Assembly: GCF_034006335.1 (NCBI RefSeq)
Contig: NZ_JAWDIQ010000001.1
Reading direction: 5' to 3' (one strand)
Source of the DNA: Paracerasibacillus soli
GTDB taxonomy: Bacteria > Bacillota > Bacilli > Bacillales > Amphibacillaceae
Length of the DNA: 64,000 nucleotides
Below the pieces are notes generated by a model. The model was not told the DNA's origin, did not search any database, and saw only the letters and a list, made by a program, of their open reading frames with translations. The position numbers and the translations under genes were made by a program. This document shows, piece after piece, positions 30,334 to 38,870 of this stretch (position 1 is the first letter of the stretch; every line of letters starts with the position of its first letter).

Positions 30334-30360
30334 TGAAACCTCTACTCTCCTTATTTCGTA
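30334..30360 (+). promoter_or_regulatory. Sigma-W-type promoter of ysdB
   Basis: TGAAAC at 30334-30339 and CGTA at 30357-30360 with a 17-base spacer match the ECF sigma-W consensus (TGAAAC-N16/17-CGTA). It lies 33 bases before the ysdB start. Confidence 0.82.
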
Positions 30361-30393
30361 TGAATGATAATAAAACAATAGGAGCGGTTGGAC

Positions 30394-30782
30394 ATGTTTG
30401 TAGTTACGTTGTTTCGCATTCTCATCATAATATCATTTCTATTGCTCATGTATACAGGTTTGAAATATCTTCGCAATCCACAGCGTAAATTAAACTTGGC
30501 AAAGGAGTTGGTGAATTTTTCTTTTTAGATGACCCTACTAATAGTAAAAAGAATATTGAGTTCGTCTTTAAGGGATGCTTATTTGAAGGAGAAAAATATA
30601 TAGGTACCACGGAAGACTCCTTTGAAATTGTCAATATTCATATTACCGTGCACAGTCCAATGGAGTTAAATGGCCTTACGCGTGAGGATTTATATTTTTT
30701 AGAAAAGGAAATACTTATCCACTACCCTCATGCTAAAATCGAATGGAAACATCCGATAAATCAATTACTCTTACATCAATAA
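30394..30782 (+). CDS. ysdB: Sigma-W pathway protein YsdB, one frameshift
   Basis: Small membrane-anchored protein of the cell-envelope stress regulon; its exact function is unknown. The ATG at 30394 follows AGGAG. One N-terminal helix (LIIISFLLLMYTGLKYL) precedes NPQRKLNLAK. One A appears missing near 30503; restoring it gives GVGEFFFLDDPTNSKKN and LFEGEKYIGTTEDSF to the end at 30782, about 129 residues, as in B. subtilis YsdB. The upstream sigma-W-type promoter independently supports the identity. Confidence 0.85.
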
Positions 30783-30791
30783 GAAGATGAT

Positions 30792-30830
30792 GGGACAAAA
30801 GGCTCTAACCCTTTTGCCCACTTTCTTCTC
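30792..30830. terminator. Terminator between convergent ysdB and the TVP38-like gene
   Basis: GGGACAAAAGG/CCCTTTTGCCC stem with one bulge and a six-base loop, T-rich afterwards on the plus strand. It overlaps the 3' end of the minus-strand gene. Confidence 0.65.
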
Positions 30831-31401
30831 CTTTATGTGGCAGTTTGGAAAAATCTTGCCATTTAATAATAATTTCTTTTCTTCTAAGTACGTAAATCAA
30901 CGGTATGAACAGAAGTAAAATAATGAGGACAAACAAAGGGGATAATGTCGAAATCCATTGGCCTAATGTCGTGTAAACAAAGGCGATTGGAATATTCGAG
31001 ACAATAGAAGCTTTAGCATAGTCTTTAAAGTTACGGGATAGTTCTAATAAACATAATGATAATAAATGAAAATGGATAAAAGGAATTAATCTTAATACTG
31101 CTATTTGTGTTGTCGTGAATTCCGTGTTTTTGAGCAACCTCTTTCTTAGATTAACAAATCTTTGTAACGTTTTAGGTGCCCATTGAACGATTAAATAAAA
31201 TACGATACTAGATAATGTAATACCTATTAAGGAATAAAGCGTGCCAGCAAATGCTCCAAATAAAATGCCTCCTGAAACACAAATAAAGACAACTGGTACG
31301 AAAAACAATGGTCTTAGTAAATGAAAACTTATAAAAATGAGTGGGGCAAATAATCCAGCGGTTTCAATAAAAACCATCACATACTGCCCGGCCTGTTCCA
31401 T
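30805..31401 (-). CDS. TVP38/TMEM64 family membrane protein
   Basis: Integral membrane protein of the VTT/DedA-related superfamily; some members scramble lipids or help envelope homeostasis, but the role here is unknown. Choosing the ATG at 31401 with AAAGGAGG upstream gives 198 residues. About six hydrophobic segments are visible. The family core is FICVSGGILFGAFAGTLYSLIG near residue 50, and LRLIPFIHFHLLS with the reentrant arginine-proline follows. The C-terminus is basic and cytosolic. Confidence 0.85.
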   Translation of the reverse strand: MEQAGQYVMVFIETAGLFAPLIFISFHLLRPLFFVPVVFICVSGGILFGAFAGTLYSLIGITLSSIVFYLIVQWAPKTLQRFVNLRKRLLKNTEFTTTQIAVLRLIPFIHFHLLSLCLLELSRNFKDYAKASIVSNIPIAFVYTTLGQWISTLSPLFVLIILLLFIPLIYVLRRKEIIIKWQDFSKLPHKGEESGQKG

Positions 31402-31604
31402 AACCAGCCTCCTTTTCAAAGCTAGGTTCATGATACCCCTTACTATTTATAGTATGTCTTCCATGATGGAGTTATGACTGAGCATAAATTGATTGATCCA
31501 TATGCCCTTTCTCATTTGATTCTATATTGATTGTTGAAGACATAACTTTCTTATATTACTAAATGGGGGCCGGAACATACCACCCAGTAATTGTAAAAAA
31601 GGAC

Positions 31605-31639
31605 GTTAGGCACTTCTTTTTCAGATTGGCTTGCCTAAC
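31605..31639. other. Hairpin in the gap before the first ISL3 element
   Basis: Perfect 8-base arms GTTAGGCA/TGCCTAAC, followed on the plus strand by TACCTTTTAATTT. It lies just ahead of the transposase remnant. The sequence from 31402 to 31604 shows nothing recognisable. Confidence 0.4.
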
Positions 31640-31686
31640 TACCTTTTAATTTCATAGAAAAATCATTACATAGTTGCTAGTGTTAA

Positions 31687-31773
31687 CAATGCCGTTGGAA
31701 AGACAAAGAGAAAGTAAAAAATGAATTAGATTTTGCGTTTATGGCGGTGAACTTAAGAAAGTACACCGTATGA
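31687..31773 (+). pseudogene. C-terminal remnant of an IS1182-like transposase
   Basis: A 28-codon frame between stops reads KDKEKVKNELDFAFMAVNLRKYTV before TGA at 31771. This resembles the extreme C-terminus of IS1182-type DDE transposases (KV-NELGFA-MAVNLRKY). No other part of the gene is present. It shows that an older insertion occupied this gap before the ISL3 element. Confidence 0.6.
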
Positions 31774-31905
31774 ACACCTAGCATTTATAGTAAGTAAAAA
31801 AGGTTGTACAATAAATGACGTTGGTGGACAAATCTCGCCAGCGTCGTTTTTTATTTATATTAACTTCATAGGCTAAAAGTATTTTTGAAATGGAGCGTGC
31901 ATGCC

Positions 31906-32035
31906 GTTGTCCTACATGAAAATTGACACGCTTTCCGTGGGCACGGCTTCAGCCTCCTCGGAAGAAACCCACTTCCTGTGGGGTCTTCAGACACGTGCTT
32001 TCCCACAGGAGTCGGTCATTTTCATTACGGACAAC
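31906..32035. repeat. 130-bp palindromic intergenic repeat nested in the ISL3 element
   Basis: Outer arms GTTGTCCTACATGAAAATTG (left) and GTTGTCCGTAATGAAAATG (right, reverse complement) bound the unit. Inside is a CCTGTGGG/CCCACAGG hairpin and the text GGCACGGCTTCAGCCTCCTCGG. I recall similar sequence scattered in Bacillaceae genomes, which suggests a MITE-like or REP-like element, but that memory needs a search to confirm. Confidence 0.7.
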
Positions 32036-32141
32036 TAGTATTGTGGGATGATGTTTATGAAAATAATTTATAAATAGAAAACAAGTGAGATTCCCTGTAG
32101 AATTAAAGTCGACGAAAACCAATTCATAGGAGGGAACTCAC

Positions 32142-32903
32142 TTGTCTATATCAAATGATATAAGAAATATGTTAGATATTCAAGATAAAAATATTTATAT
32201 AAGCGAAAATGCAGTAACGTATGGACAACATAAAGGGAAAGATTGTAAATTTATAAAGGCAAAATTAACATATGAAGTGAATGAATGCCCAAATTGTCAG
32301 GCGGAAAAAGTAGGCGCCTCTATTTATAAAAATGGAACACAATTATCTCGTATTACAATTCCGACCATGGGAGTTTATCCAACATATTTATTATTGAAGA
32401 AACAGCGTTTTATGTGTAAGCATTGTGATACCAGCTTCACTGCGCAAACAAATATATCTTATACAGAATATAAATATTACGGCTTATTTGGCCAGCGTCT
32501 TGAAAGTTCAGTTGTACAGGAAATATTGGACTATAGTGGGGAACTTAGAGTTAATTATGATTTATATCAGGATTTATTGGAAGCAATTGATGAAAAGGAC
32601 TATCATGCATTGGAAAACGCATTAAGCAAACAATGTCCAACTGATGCATCCACTTATTTAAGAACAAGCATGAAAACATTAAGAAAGCACTTACCCTATA
32701 CGAAAAATAGCTTCCAATACACCTATAACAACAGCCGAATTGAAGGTATTAATAATAAGATCAAGGTACTTAATCGAGTCGCATATGGCTATCGGAATTT
32801 TAATCATTACAAAAATCGAATTAGAATACATTTCAAGTTGAAACCATTAGTCAAAACACCAAATACATCTGATAAAAACAAATCACACTCAAGGGCAGCA
32901 TAA
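32142..32903 (+). CDS. ISL3-family transposase with in-frame core deletion
   Basis: 253 residues from a TTG start behind AGGAGGG. The N-terminal zinc-finger/HTH part (residues 1-104, CPNCQAE and CKHCDTSF) is joined directly to ISYTEYKYYGLFGQRLE, which aligns to about residue 296 of the intact copy. Some 190 residues with the catalytic aspartates are gone, while the final glutamate (RIEGINNKIK) remains. It should be catalytically dead but may still bind element ends. Its sequence diverges widely from the intact copy, so it is not a recent deletion of that copy. Confidence 0.88.
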   Translation: MSISNDIRNMLDIQDKNIYISENAVTYGQHKGKDCKFIKAKLTYEVNECPNCQAEKVGASIYKNGTQLSRITIPTMGVYPTYLLLKKQRFMCKHCDTSFTAQTNISYTEYKYYGLFGQRLESSVVQEILDYSGELRVNYDLYQDLLEAIDEKDYHALENALSKQCPTDASTYLRTSMKTLRKHLPYTKNSFQYTYNNSRIEGINNKIKVLNRVAYGYRNFNHYKNRIRIHFKLKPLVKTPNTSDKNKSHSRAA

Positions 32904-32995
32904 CTTTCCTAGCGTGTGATATCCAAATACATTTTAAAATCGACTAACATTCAATACCAACGTCATTTGACGTAGAGCCGTAAAAAATAATTCAT

Positions 32996-33040
32996 AAAAA
33001 AAGTTTCCCATCATCAAAATTCGATGATGGGAAACTTTTT
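32996..33040 (-). terminator. Terminator of infC-rpmI-rplT
   Basis: Perfect long stem AAAGTTTCCCATCATC/GATGATGGGAAACTTT with a 7-base loop and T-rich tail on the minus strand. Confidence 0.94.
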
Positions 33041-33097
33041 AATTTGGTTTAGGCTAGTTATGTTCCAGCCTTTTCATTAACAATCCATTGACTTTTC

Positions 33098-33454
33098 TTA
33101 TTTCAAAGCAGCCTTTGCCTTTTCAGCTAGTTGAGCAAATGCTTGCTCGTCGTGAATTGCTAGGTCAGATAACATTTTTCTGTTAATCTCAATACCTGCT
33201 AATTTTAAACCATGCATTAATTTATTGTATGACAAGTCATTCATGCGTGCTGCAGCGTTAATACGTGCAATCCATAGTTTGCGGAATTCACGTTTTTTCT
33301 GTCTGCGGTCACGGTATGCATATTGACCTGACTTCATTACTTGTTGTTTTGCTGTTTTAAATAACGTTCTTTTCGAACCATAATAACCTTTTGCTAGTTT
33401 TAATACGCGTTTACGACGTTTGCGTGTAACTGTTCCACCTTTAACTCGTGGCAT
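33098..33454 (-). CDS. rplT: 50S ribosomal protein L20
   Basis: Binds 23S rRNA early in large-subunit assembly and represses its own operon. The intact 118 residues begin MPRVKGGTVTRKRRKRVLKLAKGYYGSK, typical for L20. It is the last gene of infC-rpmI-rplT, 60 bases after rpmI. Excess L20 is expected to bind the leader upstream of infC. Confidence 0.98.
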   Translation of the reverse strand: MPRVKGGTVTRKRRKRVLKLAKGYYGSKRTLFKTAKQQVMKSGQYAYRDRRQKKREFRKLWIARINAAARMNDLSYNKLMHGLKLAGIEINRKMLSDLAIHDEQAFAQLAEKAKAALK

Positions 33455-33514
33455 TGTAATTCCCTCCTAAATGCAAATGCAATTCATTATTCTACGATAT
33501 CATTTATATTAGTC

Positions 33515-33706
33515 TTATGGAAGCATATTTTTAATACGTCTGTAATCTCCTGATGAAACCATTGCGCCTTTACGTAGTTTGCGTTTTTGTTTTTGAGATT
33601 TGTTTGCAAACAAGTGACTTGTATAAGCGTGAGATCTTTTTAATTTTCCTGAACCCGTTCTTTTAAAACGTTTTTGAGAACCTTTATGGGTTTTCATTTT
33701 TGGCAT
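33515..33706 (-). CDS. rpmI: 50S ribosomal protein L35
   Basis: Small basic large-subunit protein. The start at 33706 (MPKMKTHKGSQKRFKRTGSG) has GGAGG upstream and gives 63 residues; a longer open frame upstream lacks a ribosome site. Conserved RSHAYTSHLFANKSQKQKR is present. The C-terminus stops at KNMLP, slightly shorter than the 66-residue B. subtilis protein. Confidence 0.97.
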   Translation of the reverse strand: MPKMKTHKGSQKRFKRTGSGKLKRSHAYTSHLFANKSQKQKRKLRKGAMVSSGDYRRIKNMLP

Positions 33707-33764
33707 GATAATTTCCTCCTTAATTCCTTCGTTCACAACCATGTTGATTAGCGAAGCTTTACTT

Positions 33765-34280
33765 TTACTTTTCTGAAGAAGGTGCAAGCATCATAAACAT
33801 GCTTCGTCCTTCCATTTTCGCTTTTGATTCAACTGTTGAAATATCTTTCACTTCGTCAGCTAGTCTCTCCAATACCTCTTGACCAAGTTCTTTATGTGTA
33901 ATTGCACGTCCACGGAAACGAACAGATGCTTTTACCTTGTCACCTTTTTCAAGAAATTTTCTAGCATTACGCAATTTAGTATTGAAGTCATGATCGCCAA
34001 TACCTGGTGAAAAACGGACTTCTTTTACGTTAATCACTTTTTGTTTCTTACGGGCTTCTCTATCCCGTCTTTGTTGTTCATAACGGTATTTCCCATAGTC
34101 CATAATTCTGCATACAGGGGGATTTGCATTTGAAGCTACCATTACAAGATCTAAATTTCTTGTTTTTGCAATTTCTAATGCTTCTTGACGTGTCTTCACC
34201 CCAAGCTGATCACCATTTGAATCAATGAGCCGAACTTCTCTGGCACGAATTTTCTCATTGACGTTCATTTCTTTACTAAT
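33765..34280 (-). CDS. infC: Translation initiation factor IF-3, ATT start
   Basis: Binds the 30S subunit, blocks 50S joining and monitors the start codon. I place the start at ATT (34280), reading SKEMNVNEKIRAREVRL. GGAGG lies nine bases upstream of ATT but 21 bases from the first ATG at 34268. A non-AUG AUU start is a known feature of infC in several bacteria and allows IF-3 to limit its own synthesis. The 171-residue protein has KPPVCRIMDYGKY-type sequence (NPPVCRIMDYGKYRYEQQ) and a C-domain ending in MEGRSMFMMLAP. Confidence 0.92.
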   Translation of the reverse strand: MSKEMNVNEKIRAREVRLIDSNGDQLGVKTRQEALEIAKTRNLDLVMVASNANPPVCRIMDYGKYRYEQQRRDREARKKQKVINVKEVRFSPGIGDHDFNTKLRNARKFLEKGDKVKASVRFRGRAITHKELGQEVLERLADEVKDISTVESKAKMEGRSMFMMLAPSSEK

Positions 34281-34503
34281 AGCCAGCCACCTCCGAATTT
34301 TTATTCTTGATTTGGTTTGACAAGTATGACCATCATGATTCATATCATATCGATCATCAAAAAAAGTGTAGGTACATGCTGCACCCACACTTCTCCATAA
34401 ATTCTATCATTAGAGAGATTCAAAACCAGTTAACAGCAATGAGCGTTAATCAGGTGAGAAGCGGGTGCTTCTACTTGTCTCAGATCATACTATTTTATTG
34501 AAC
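34281..34503 (-). promoter_or_regulatory. L20-type autoregulatory leader of infC-rpmI-rplT
   Basis: Leader of about 220 bases between promoter and infC. It contains GTAGAAGCACCCGCTTCTC, typical of the Bacillus L20 leader, and an intrinsic terminator AGTGTGGGTGCA...TACCTACACT plus seven T at 34359-34392. The expected mechanism is that L20 binding favours the terminator. Confidence 0.85.
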
Positions 34504-34509
34504 TTTTAT

Positions 34510-34538
34510 AGTTTAACATTGTAAAAAGAACATGTCAA
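34510..34538 (-). promoter_or_regulatory. Sigma-A promoter of infC operon
   Basis: TTGACA at 34533-34538 and TAAACT at 34510-34515 with a 17-base spacer. Confidence 0.78.
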
Positions 34539-34596
34539 CTTAAAGTCATTATATTTACTATAGCATACGTATTGCAGTTTGAAAAGCCTATCCTCT

Positions 34597-36538
34597 TTAT
34601 TTACGTAAAGTTTTATCTGCAATTTCTTTGTTAATCAATTGTTCAAATGCCTCGTAAGCCATTGTTTCAGATTTCTTTTCACCGTAGCGTCTTACGTTTA
34701 CAGCATCTTCCTGAATTTCCTGGTCACCAACTACTAATGCAAATGGGATTTTTTCTGTTTGCACTTCCCGAATTTTATAACCAATTTTTTCATCCCGTTC
34801 GTCTACTTCTACTCGAACACCTTGGAATTTTAATTTATCCGCAACAGATTTTGCATAATCAAGGTGAACATTAGGGGATACAGGAATTACTTTTACCTGA
34901 ACAGGTGCAAGCCAAGTAGGGAATGCTCCTTTATATTCTTCAAGTAAAAATGCGACAAAACGTTCCATAGTCCCAACGATTCCACGATGGATTACTACTG
35001 GACGATGGTTTTTACCATCCTCCCCAATATACGATAGGTCAAATTTTTCCGCAGCTTGATAATCAAGTTGTACTGTTGATAATGTTTCATCATGACCGAG
35101 CGCTGTTTTTACTTGTACATCTAATTTTGGACCATAAAAAGCAGCTTCTCCGATTGCTTCTACATATTCTAAGCCTAATTCATCTAATGTTTCTTTCAAA
35201 GTTGCTTGTGCCATTTCCCACATTTCATCATTATCAATATTTTTCTTTATCTTCAGGGTCACGATAGGATAAACGGAAATAATAATCTTTAATTCCGAAG
35301 TCTTTATAAACATGTTGAATGAGCTCTACAACACGTACAAATTCCTCTTTTAATTGATCTTGGCCGAGTAAAGATATGTGCATCATTTAATGTCATAGCA
35401 CGTACTCTTTGTAAACCTGCTAATGCACCAGACATTTCATAACGATGCATCATGCCAAGTTCTGCAATTCTTACAGGCAAGCTTCGATAACTATGCAATT
35501 CATTTTTATAAATCATCATATGGTGTGGACAGTTCATTGGACGTAAAATAAGTTCTTCATTATCCATTTTCATAGTCGGAAACATATCATCATGATAATG
35601 ATCCAAGTGACCACTTGTTTTATATAATTCTACACTACCAAGTACTGGTGTATACACATGGTCATAGCCTAATCTTTCTTCCAAATCAACAATATATCTT
35701 TCAATGACACGACGAATGGTTGCACCTTTTGGTAACCACATTGGCAAACCTTGTCCTACTTTTTGATTCACGGTAAAAATATCTAATTCTTTGCCTAATT
35801 TTCGATGATCACGTTTCTTCTTTCTTGTAAAAGTACTAAATAATCTTCTACTTCACTTTGTTTTTCAAATGCTGTACCATAAATTCTTTGTAATTGTTTA
35901 TTATTACTATCTCCGCGCCAATATGCACCAGAAATACTTAATAATTTAAATGCTTTAATCTTTGAAGTAGATGGTACGTGAACTCCGCGACATAGGTCAA
36001 AAAATTCACCTTGCTTATAAATAGAGATTGTTTCTCCTTCTGGAATGTCATCAATTAATTCTAATTTTAATGGATCACCAATCTCTGCGAACATTTTTTT
36101 CGCTTCATCTCTTGAAACTTCAATACGTTCGATTTCAAGATTTTCGTCAACAATACGTTTCATTTCCTTTTCGATTTTAGGTAGATCCTCAGGTGTAATC
36201 TTATGCTCCATATCAATGTCATAATAGAATCCTTCATCAATAACAGGTCCAACTCCAAAATGTACTTCTTTATATAAACGACGGATCGCTTGCGCCATTA
36301 AATGTGCAGTAGAATGACGCATAATATCAATACCTTCTTGATCGCGATACGTTATAATGGCAATCTTTCCGCCTTTTTGAAGTGGTTGTCTTAAATCATA
36401 TAATTCATCATCCAATTTAATTGCTAAAGCCTGTTTTCTTAATCCCGGAGAAATTGATCCAGCAATGTCTTCTCCAGTAATACCTTGAGAAAATTCCTTG
36501 CTTGCGCCGTCTGGAAATATCATGTTGATTTCTGCCAT
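34597..36538 (-). CDS. thrS: Threonyl-tRNA synthetase, three frameshifts
   Basis: Charges tRNA-Thr and edits Ser-tRNA-Thr. The ATG at 36538 with AAAGGAG starts MAEINMIFPDGASKEF, the TGS domain. The editing domain has HSTAHLMAQAI, and the catalytic core has RPMNCPHHM with the zinc cysteine, MHRYEMSGALAG (motif 2) and HRGIVGTMERF (motif 3). Breaks lie near 35818 (one base lost), 35359 (one extra A) and 35242 (two T lost or one extra). The corrected product is about 647 residues, as expected. The enzyme is essential, so base-calling error is likely. Confidence 0.94.
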
Positions 36539-36600
36539 TTTAAACTCTCCTTTATTTACTTTTTTATTGTACATACTTGAATAAGTACGTATTGTAAAAA

Positions 36601-36892
36601 TTAAAAAACGCCCATCCCTCTGCTAAAAATGCAAAGGGACGAGCGTTGGTCACGTGGTTCCACCCTAATTCCAATATAAATATCAGTTCTATACTAATAT
36701 TTATATAGCTTTATAATCCTTAACGCGGATGATACGCCACATACTACTACTTCTGTTCGCATGTAGAGTTCAAAGGTGGTAATCAAATGTTACATAGCGG
36801 GAGCTTTCAGCCTATGACCCCCTTCTCTTTCTATGTGGAAAGCAATTGATCATGTCCTTATCATTACTTATACATCATGATTTAAATTTATG
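36601..36892 (-). promoter_or_regulatory. T-box leader (Thr) of thrS
   Basis: The T-box core AGGGTGGAACCACG lies at 36653-36666. A terminator (AACGCTCGTCCC...GGGATGGGCGTT plus six T) follows at 36603-36645. A likely Thr specifier ACC at 36778-36780 sits before ACCTTTGAAC. Expected to sense uncharged tRNA-Thr. Confidence 0.92.
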
Positions 36893-36898
36893 ATATAT

Positions 36899-36927
36899 AT
36901 TATAGCTTTAAATATTTATAATTGCAA
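36899..36927 (-). promoter_or_regulatory. Sigma-A promoter of thrS
   Basis: TTGCAA at 36922-36927 and TATAAT at 36899-36904, 17 bases apart. The -35 box starts only three bases past the stop codon of ytxC. Confidence 0.87.
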
Positions 36928-36929
36928 GC

Positions 36930-37778
36930 CTAATTATTTTTATGGAACGTGAATGGAAAACTATGATGTGGCATGAAATCAACCTTTTCTTGAAATACAT
37001 TTATAATTGTTAGTGTCTTGGGCTCCGACGGGTGGTCACCATATATTTTTATATTTTTAGGTGCCATGGACACTAGTGGTGCTAAATTCATTTCATTTCC
37101 ATCTAATCCAACAATATACAAAGGTTCTTCATGCATAATTTTTCTTAATTCCATATTACTAAAACGTTCACCAGTAGGTTTAAAAAAAGTAAATGCGTTT
37201 CCTTGAATGACATGTATTGTATCATAAATCGGCTGTTTTTTTGCGATATACTCACGTAACATGTCAATGAACGCTTGATGATCTTCTTCTCTTTTAAATT
37301 CATCAATAGCAAGTCCAACTAAATGGATGAGTTGTTCTTTAAAAACGGTAAAACGAAACTTAATAATGGAATCAAAATGGATACTTGTTGCATCTTGTAT
37401 ATGCGAAAAAAATATTGACCGTAACAGTCCGTTTGGATCTTTTATATCCCTTACAAATAAACTATCCTCATCTTCTCCTGTAAAAATCCATTGCGTCAAG
37501 TCCATAATTCGTTCTATTTCGTCTTGATTCGTATAATAATACACACCTTCAATTATCTCTCTCATCATCGTAGTTAGTCGATGATGATTAAAAACATCAA
37601 CCATGGCGTTTGCCAGTGCATCCTTCATTCTCTCTTGTTCAATATTGTAATTTACTTGAATTCGATTCCCCCATTCTGCATCTTTTTGCCAATGTAAATC
37701 AATCTTTTTTGAATAACTAAATAAATAATCACAAAAGTTCATCGTTTCATCATTTGAACGAAAATAAACTTCCAGCAT
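36930..37778 (-). CDS. ytxC: Sporulation protein YtxC
   Basis: Conserved spore-former protein of unknown biochemical function, located between thrS and dnaI in Bacillus. The intact 282-residue frame matches the 281 residues of B. subtilis YtxC. The C-terminal half (about 160-275) carries most conservation, including DEFKREEDHQAFIDMLREYI and LYIVGLDGNEMNLAPLVSMAP. No signal peptide or membrane helix is seen. Confidence 0.88.
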   Translation of the reverse strand: MLEVYFRSNDETMNFCDYLFSYSKKIDLHWQKDAEWGNRIQVNYNIEQERMKDALANAMVDVFNHHRLTTMMREIIEGVYYYTNQDEIERIMDLTQWIFTGEDEDSLFVRDIKDPNGLLRSIFFSHIQDATSIHFDSIIKFRFTVFKEQLIHLVGLAIDEFKREEDHQAFIDMLREYIAKKQPIYDTIHVIQGNAFTFFKPTGERFSNMELRKIMHEEPLYIVGLDGNEMNLAPLVSMAPKNIKIYGDHPSEPKTLTIINVFQEKVDFMPHHSFPFTFHKNN

Positions 37779-37872
37779 CGTTATACATCACCCTCATCCA
37801 AATCCAAACTGTTACATTATATGGACTTGTTTTCGAAAAAATGTATAACAATGAAAACTAGTATGTAAAGTA

Positions 37873-37908
37873 GAGAAAAAACTTGTAACAATTATTGTTA
37901 CAAGTTTT
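37873..37908 (-). terminator. Terminator of dnaB-dnaI
   Basis: Perfect 11-base stem ACTTGTAACAA/TTGTTACAAGT with a 3-base loop, followed by TTTTTT on the minus strand, 12 bases past the dnaI stop. Confidence 0.92.
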
Positions 37909-37919
37909 AATAGTCATCT

Positions 37920-38849
37920 TTATTCTCGGCGGTTTTTACTCATAATGGATACTTCATGACTAAGTTGCTTAATCCGCTCAATAATTCTACCTGCTTTTAC
38001 TTCTTCAATTCCATTCTTCGTTGTTGCTAATAATCCTGCAAGTTGTTCTAAACTATAATTGGATGTGAAAAACGTTGGTAATTTTTCCATCATACGATAT
38101 TGCAATATCGATCCCAACACTTCATCTCGGAACCAAGCGGACTGCATCTCAGCCCCTATATCATCAAGCATGAGGACGTCAGCTTTCTTAAAGTAATTAA
38201 TCTTTTCGCTTAACGAATCATCTTTTATAGAAGACCTCATCTCTCTGACTAATTCGGGCATATAAATAATCATAGACGATATGTTAAATGACTTTAACGT
38301 ATTAGCAATAGCACCTAAGAAATACGTTTTACCAACACCAAAGGGACCATAAAAATAAAGTCCTCTTTCTGGTAAGCCATTTCCTAATTGACTAATAAAT
38401 TGATTAATCTCCGCGATTGCGTTTTTACGCTTCGGGTCATCTAAATCTATTCCCTCATACGTTGCTTGTAGTATTTCTTTTGGCATATATAAACTATCAA
38501 TTAGCTTTTGTTGCGCTTGCTCTTTGTCAGCTAATACATGAAAATGGCACTTTTCATAAGCTAAACGAATTTCCTTTTCATCAATTTGTAAGATTGGTGA
38601 ATATCCAGGTAAAATATTTATACAAGCTCCTAATGACTTACAACGATCACATTGTTTAGATTGATTGATGTACTCGTAAAACTTCATTAAATTTTTTTCA
38701 ATATCTTGATGGTCAAGTTGAGGATTTTGAAGTAATATTTGTTTGATTTCCGGATCTTGTAAGATGTCTTGTTTTAAACTCTCATAGTTTTCTTTAAAGT
38801 TCTTATTAGTTTTCATCCATTTTTTTAAGGCAGATTGTAGTGGTTCCAT
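37920..38849 (-). CDS. dnaI: Primosomal protein DnaI (helicase loader)
   Basis: Loads the replicative helicase at origins and restart sites. The start at 38849 (MEPLQSALKKWMK) follows GAGGAT; 309 residues. The N-terminal helicase-binding domain has a cysteine cluster (CDRCKSLGAC). The C-terminal AAA+ ATPase shows Walker A GPFGVGKTYFLG, Walker B VLMLDDIGAE and sensor FFTSNYSLEQL. It lies 21 bases after dnaB. Confidence 0.96.
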   Translation of the reverse strand: MEPLQSALKKWMKTNKNFKENYESLKQDILQDPEIKQILLQNPQLDHQDIEKNLMKFYEYINQSKQCDRCKSLGACINILPGYSPILQIDEKEIRLAYEKCHFHVLADKEQAQQKLIDSLYMPKEILQATYEGIDLDDPKRKNAIAEINQFISQLGNGLPERGLYFYGPFGVGKTYFLGAIANTLKSFNISSMIIYMPELVREMRSSIKDDSLSEKINYFKKADVLMLDDIGAEMQSAWFRDEVLGSILQYRMMEKLPTFFTSNYSLEQLAGLLATTKNGIEEVKAGRIIERIKQLSHEVSIMSKNRRE

Positions 38850-38870
38850 GAAATCATCCTCAATCAAAAT

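Larger units (their letters stand above)
31802..32979 (+). mobile_element. ISL3-family element, internally deleted (1,178 bp)
   Basis: Imperfect terminal inverted repeats: left GGTTGTACAATAAATGACG, right GGCTCTACGTCAAATGACG on the opposite strand. It is flanked by 8-bp direct repeats GTAAAAAA at 31794-31801 and 32980-32987, so it inserted as a unit. It lacks the transposase core, and its 5' leader is about 210 bp longer than that of the intact copy at 41425 because it carries a palindromic repeat. The insertion lies next to the rplT terminator. Confidence 0.9.
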
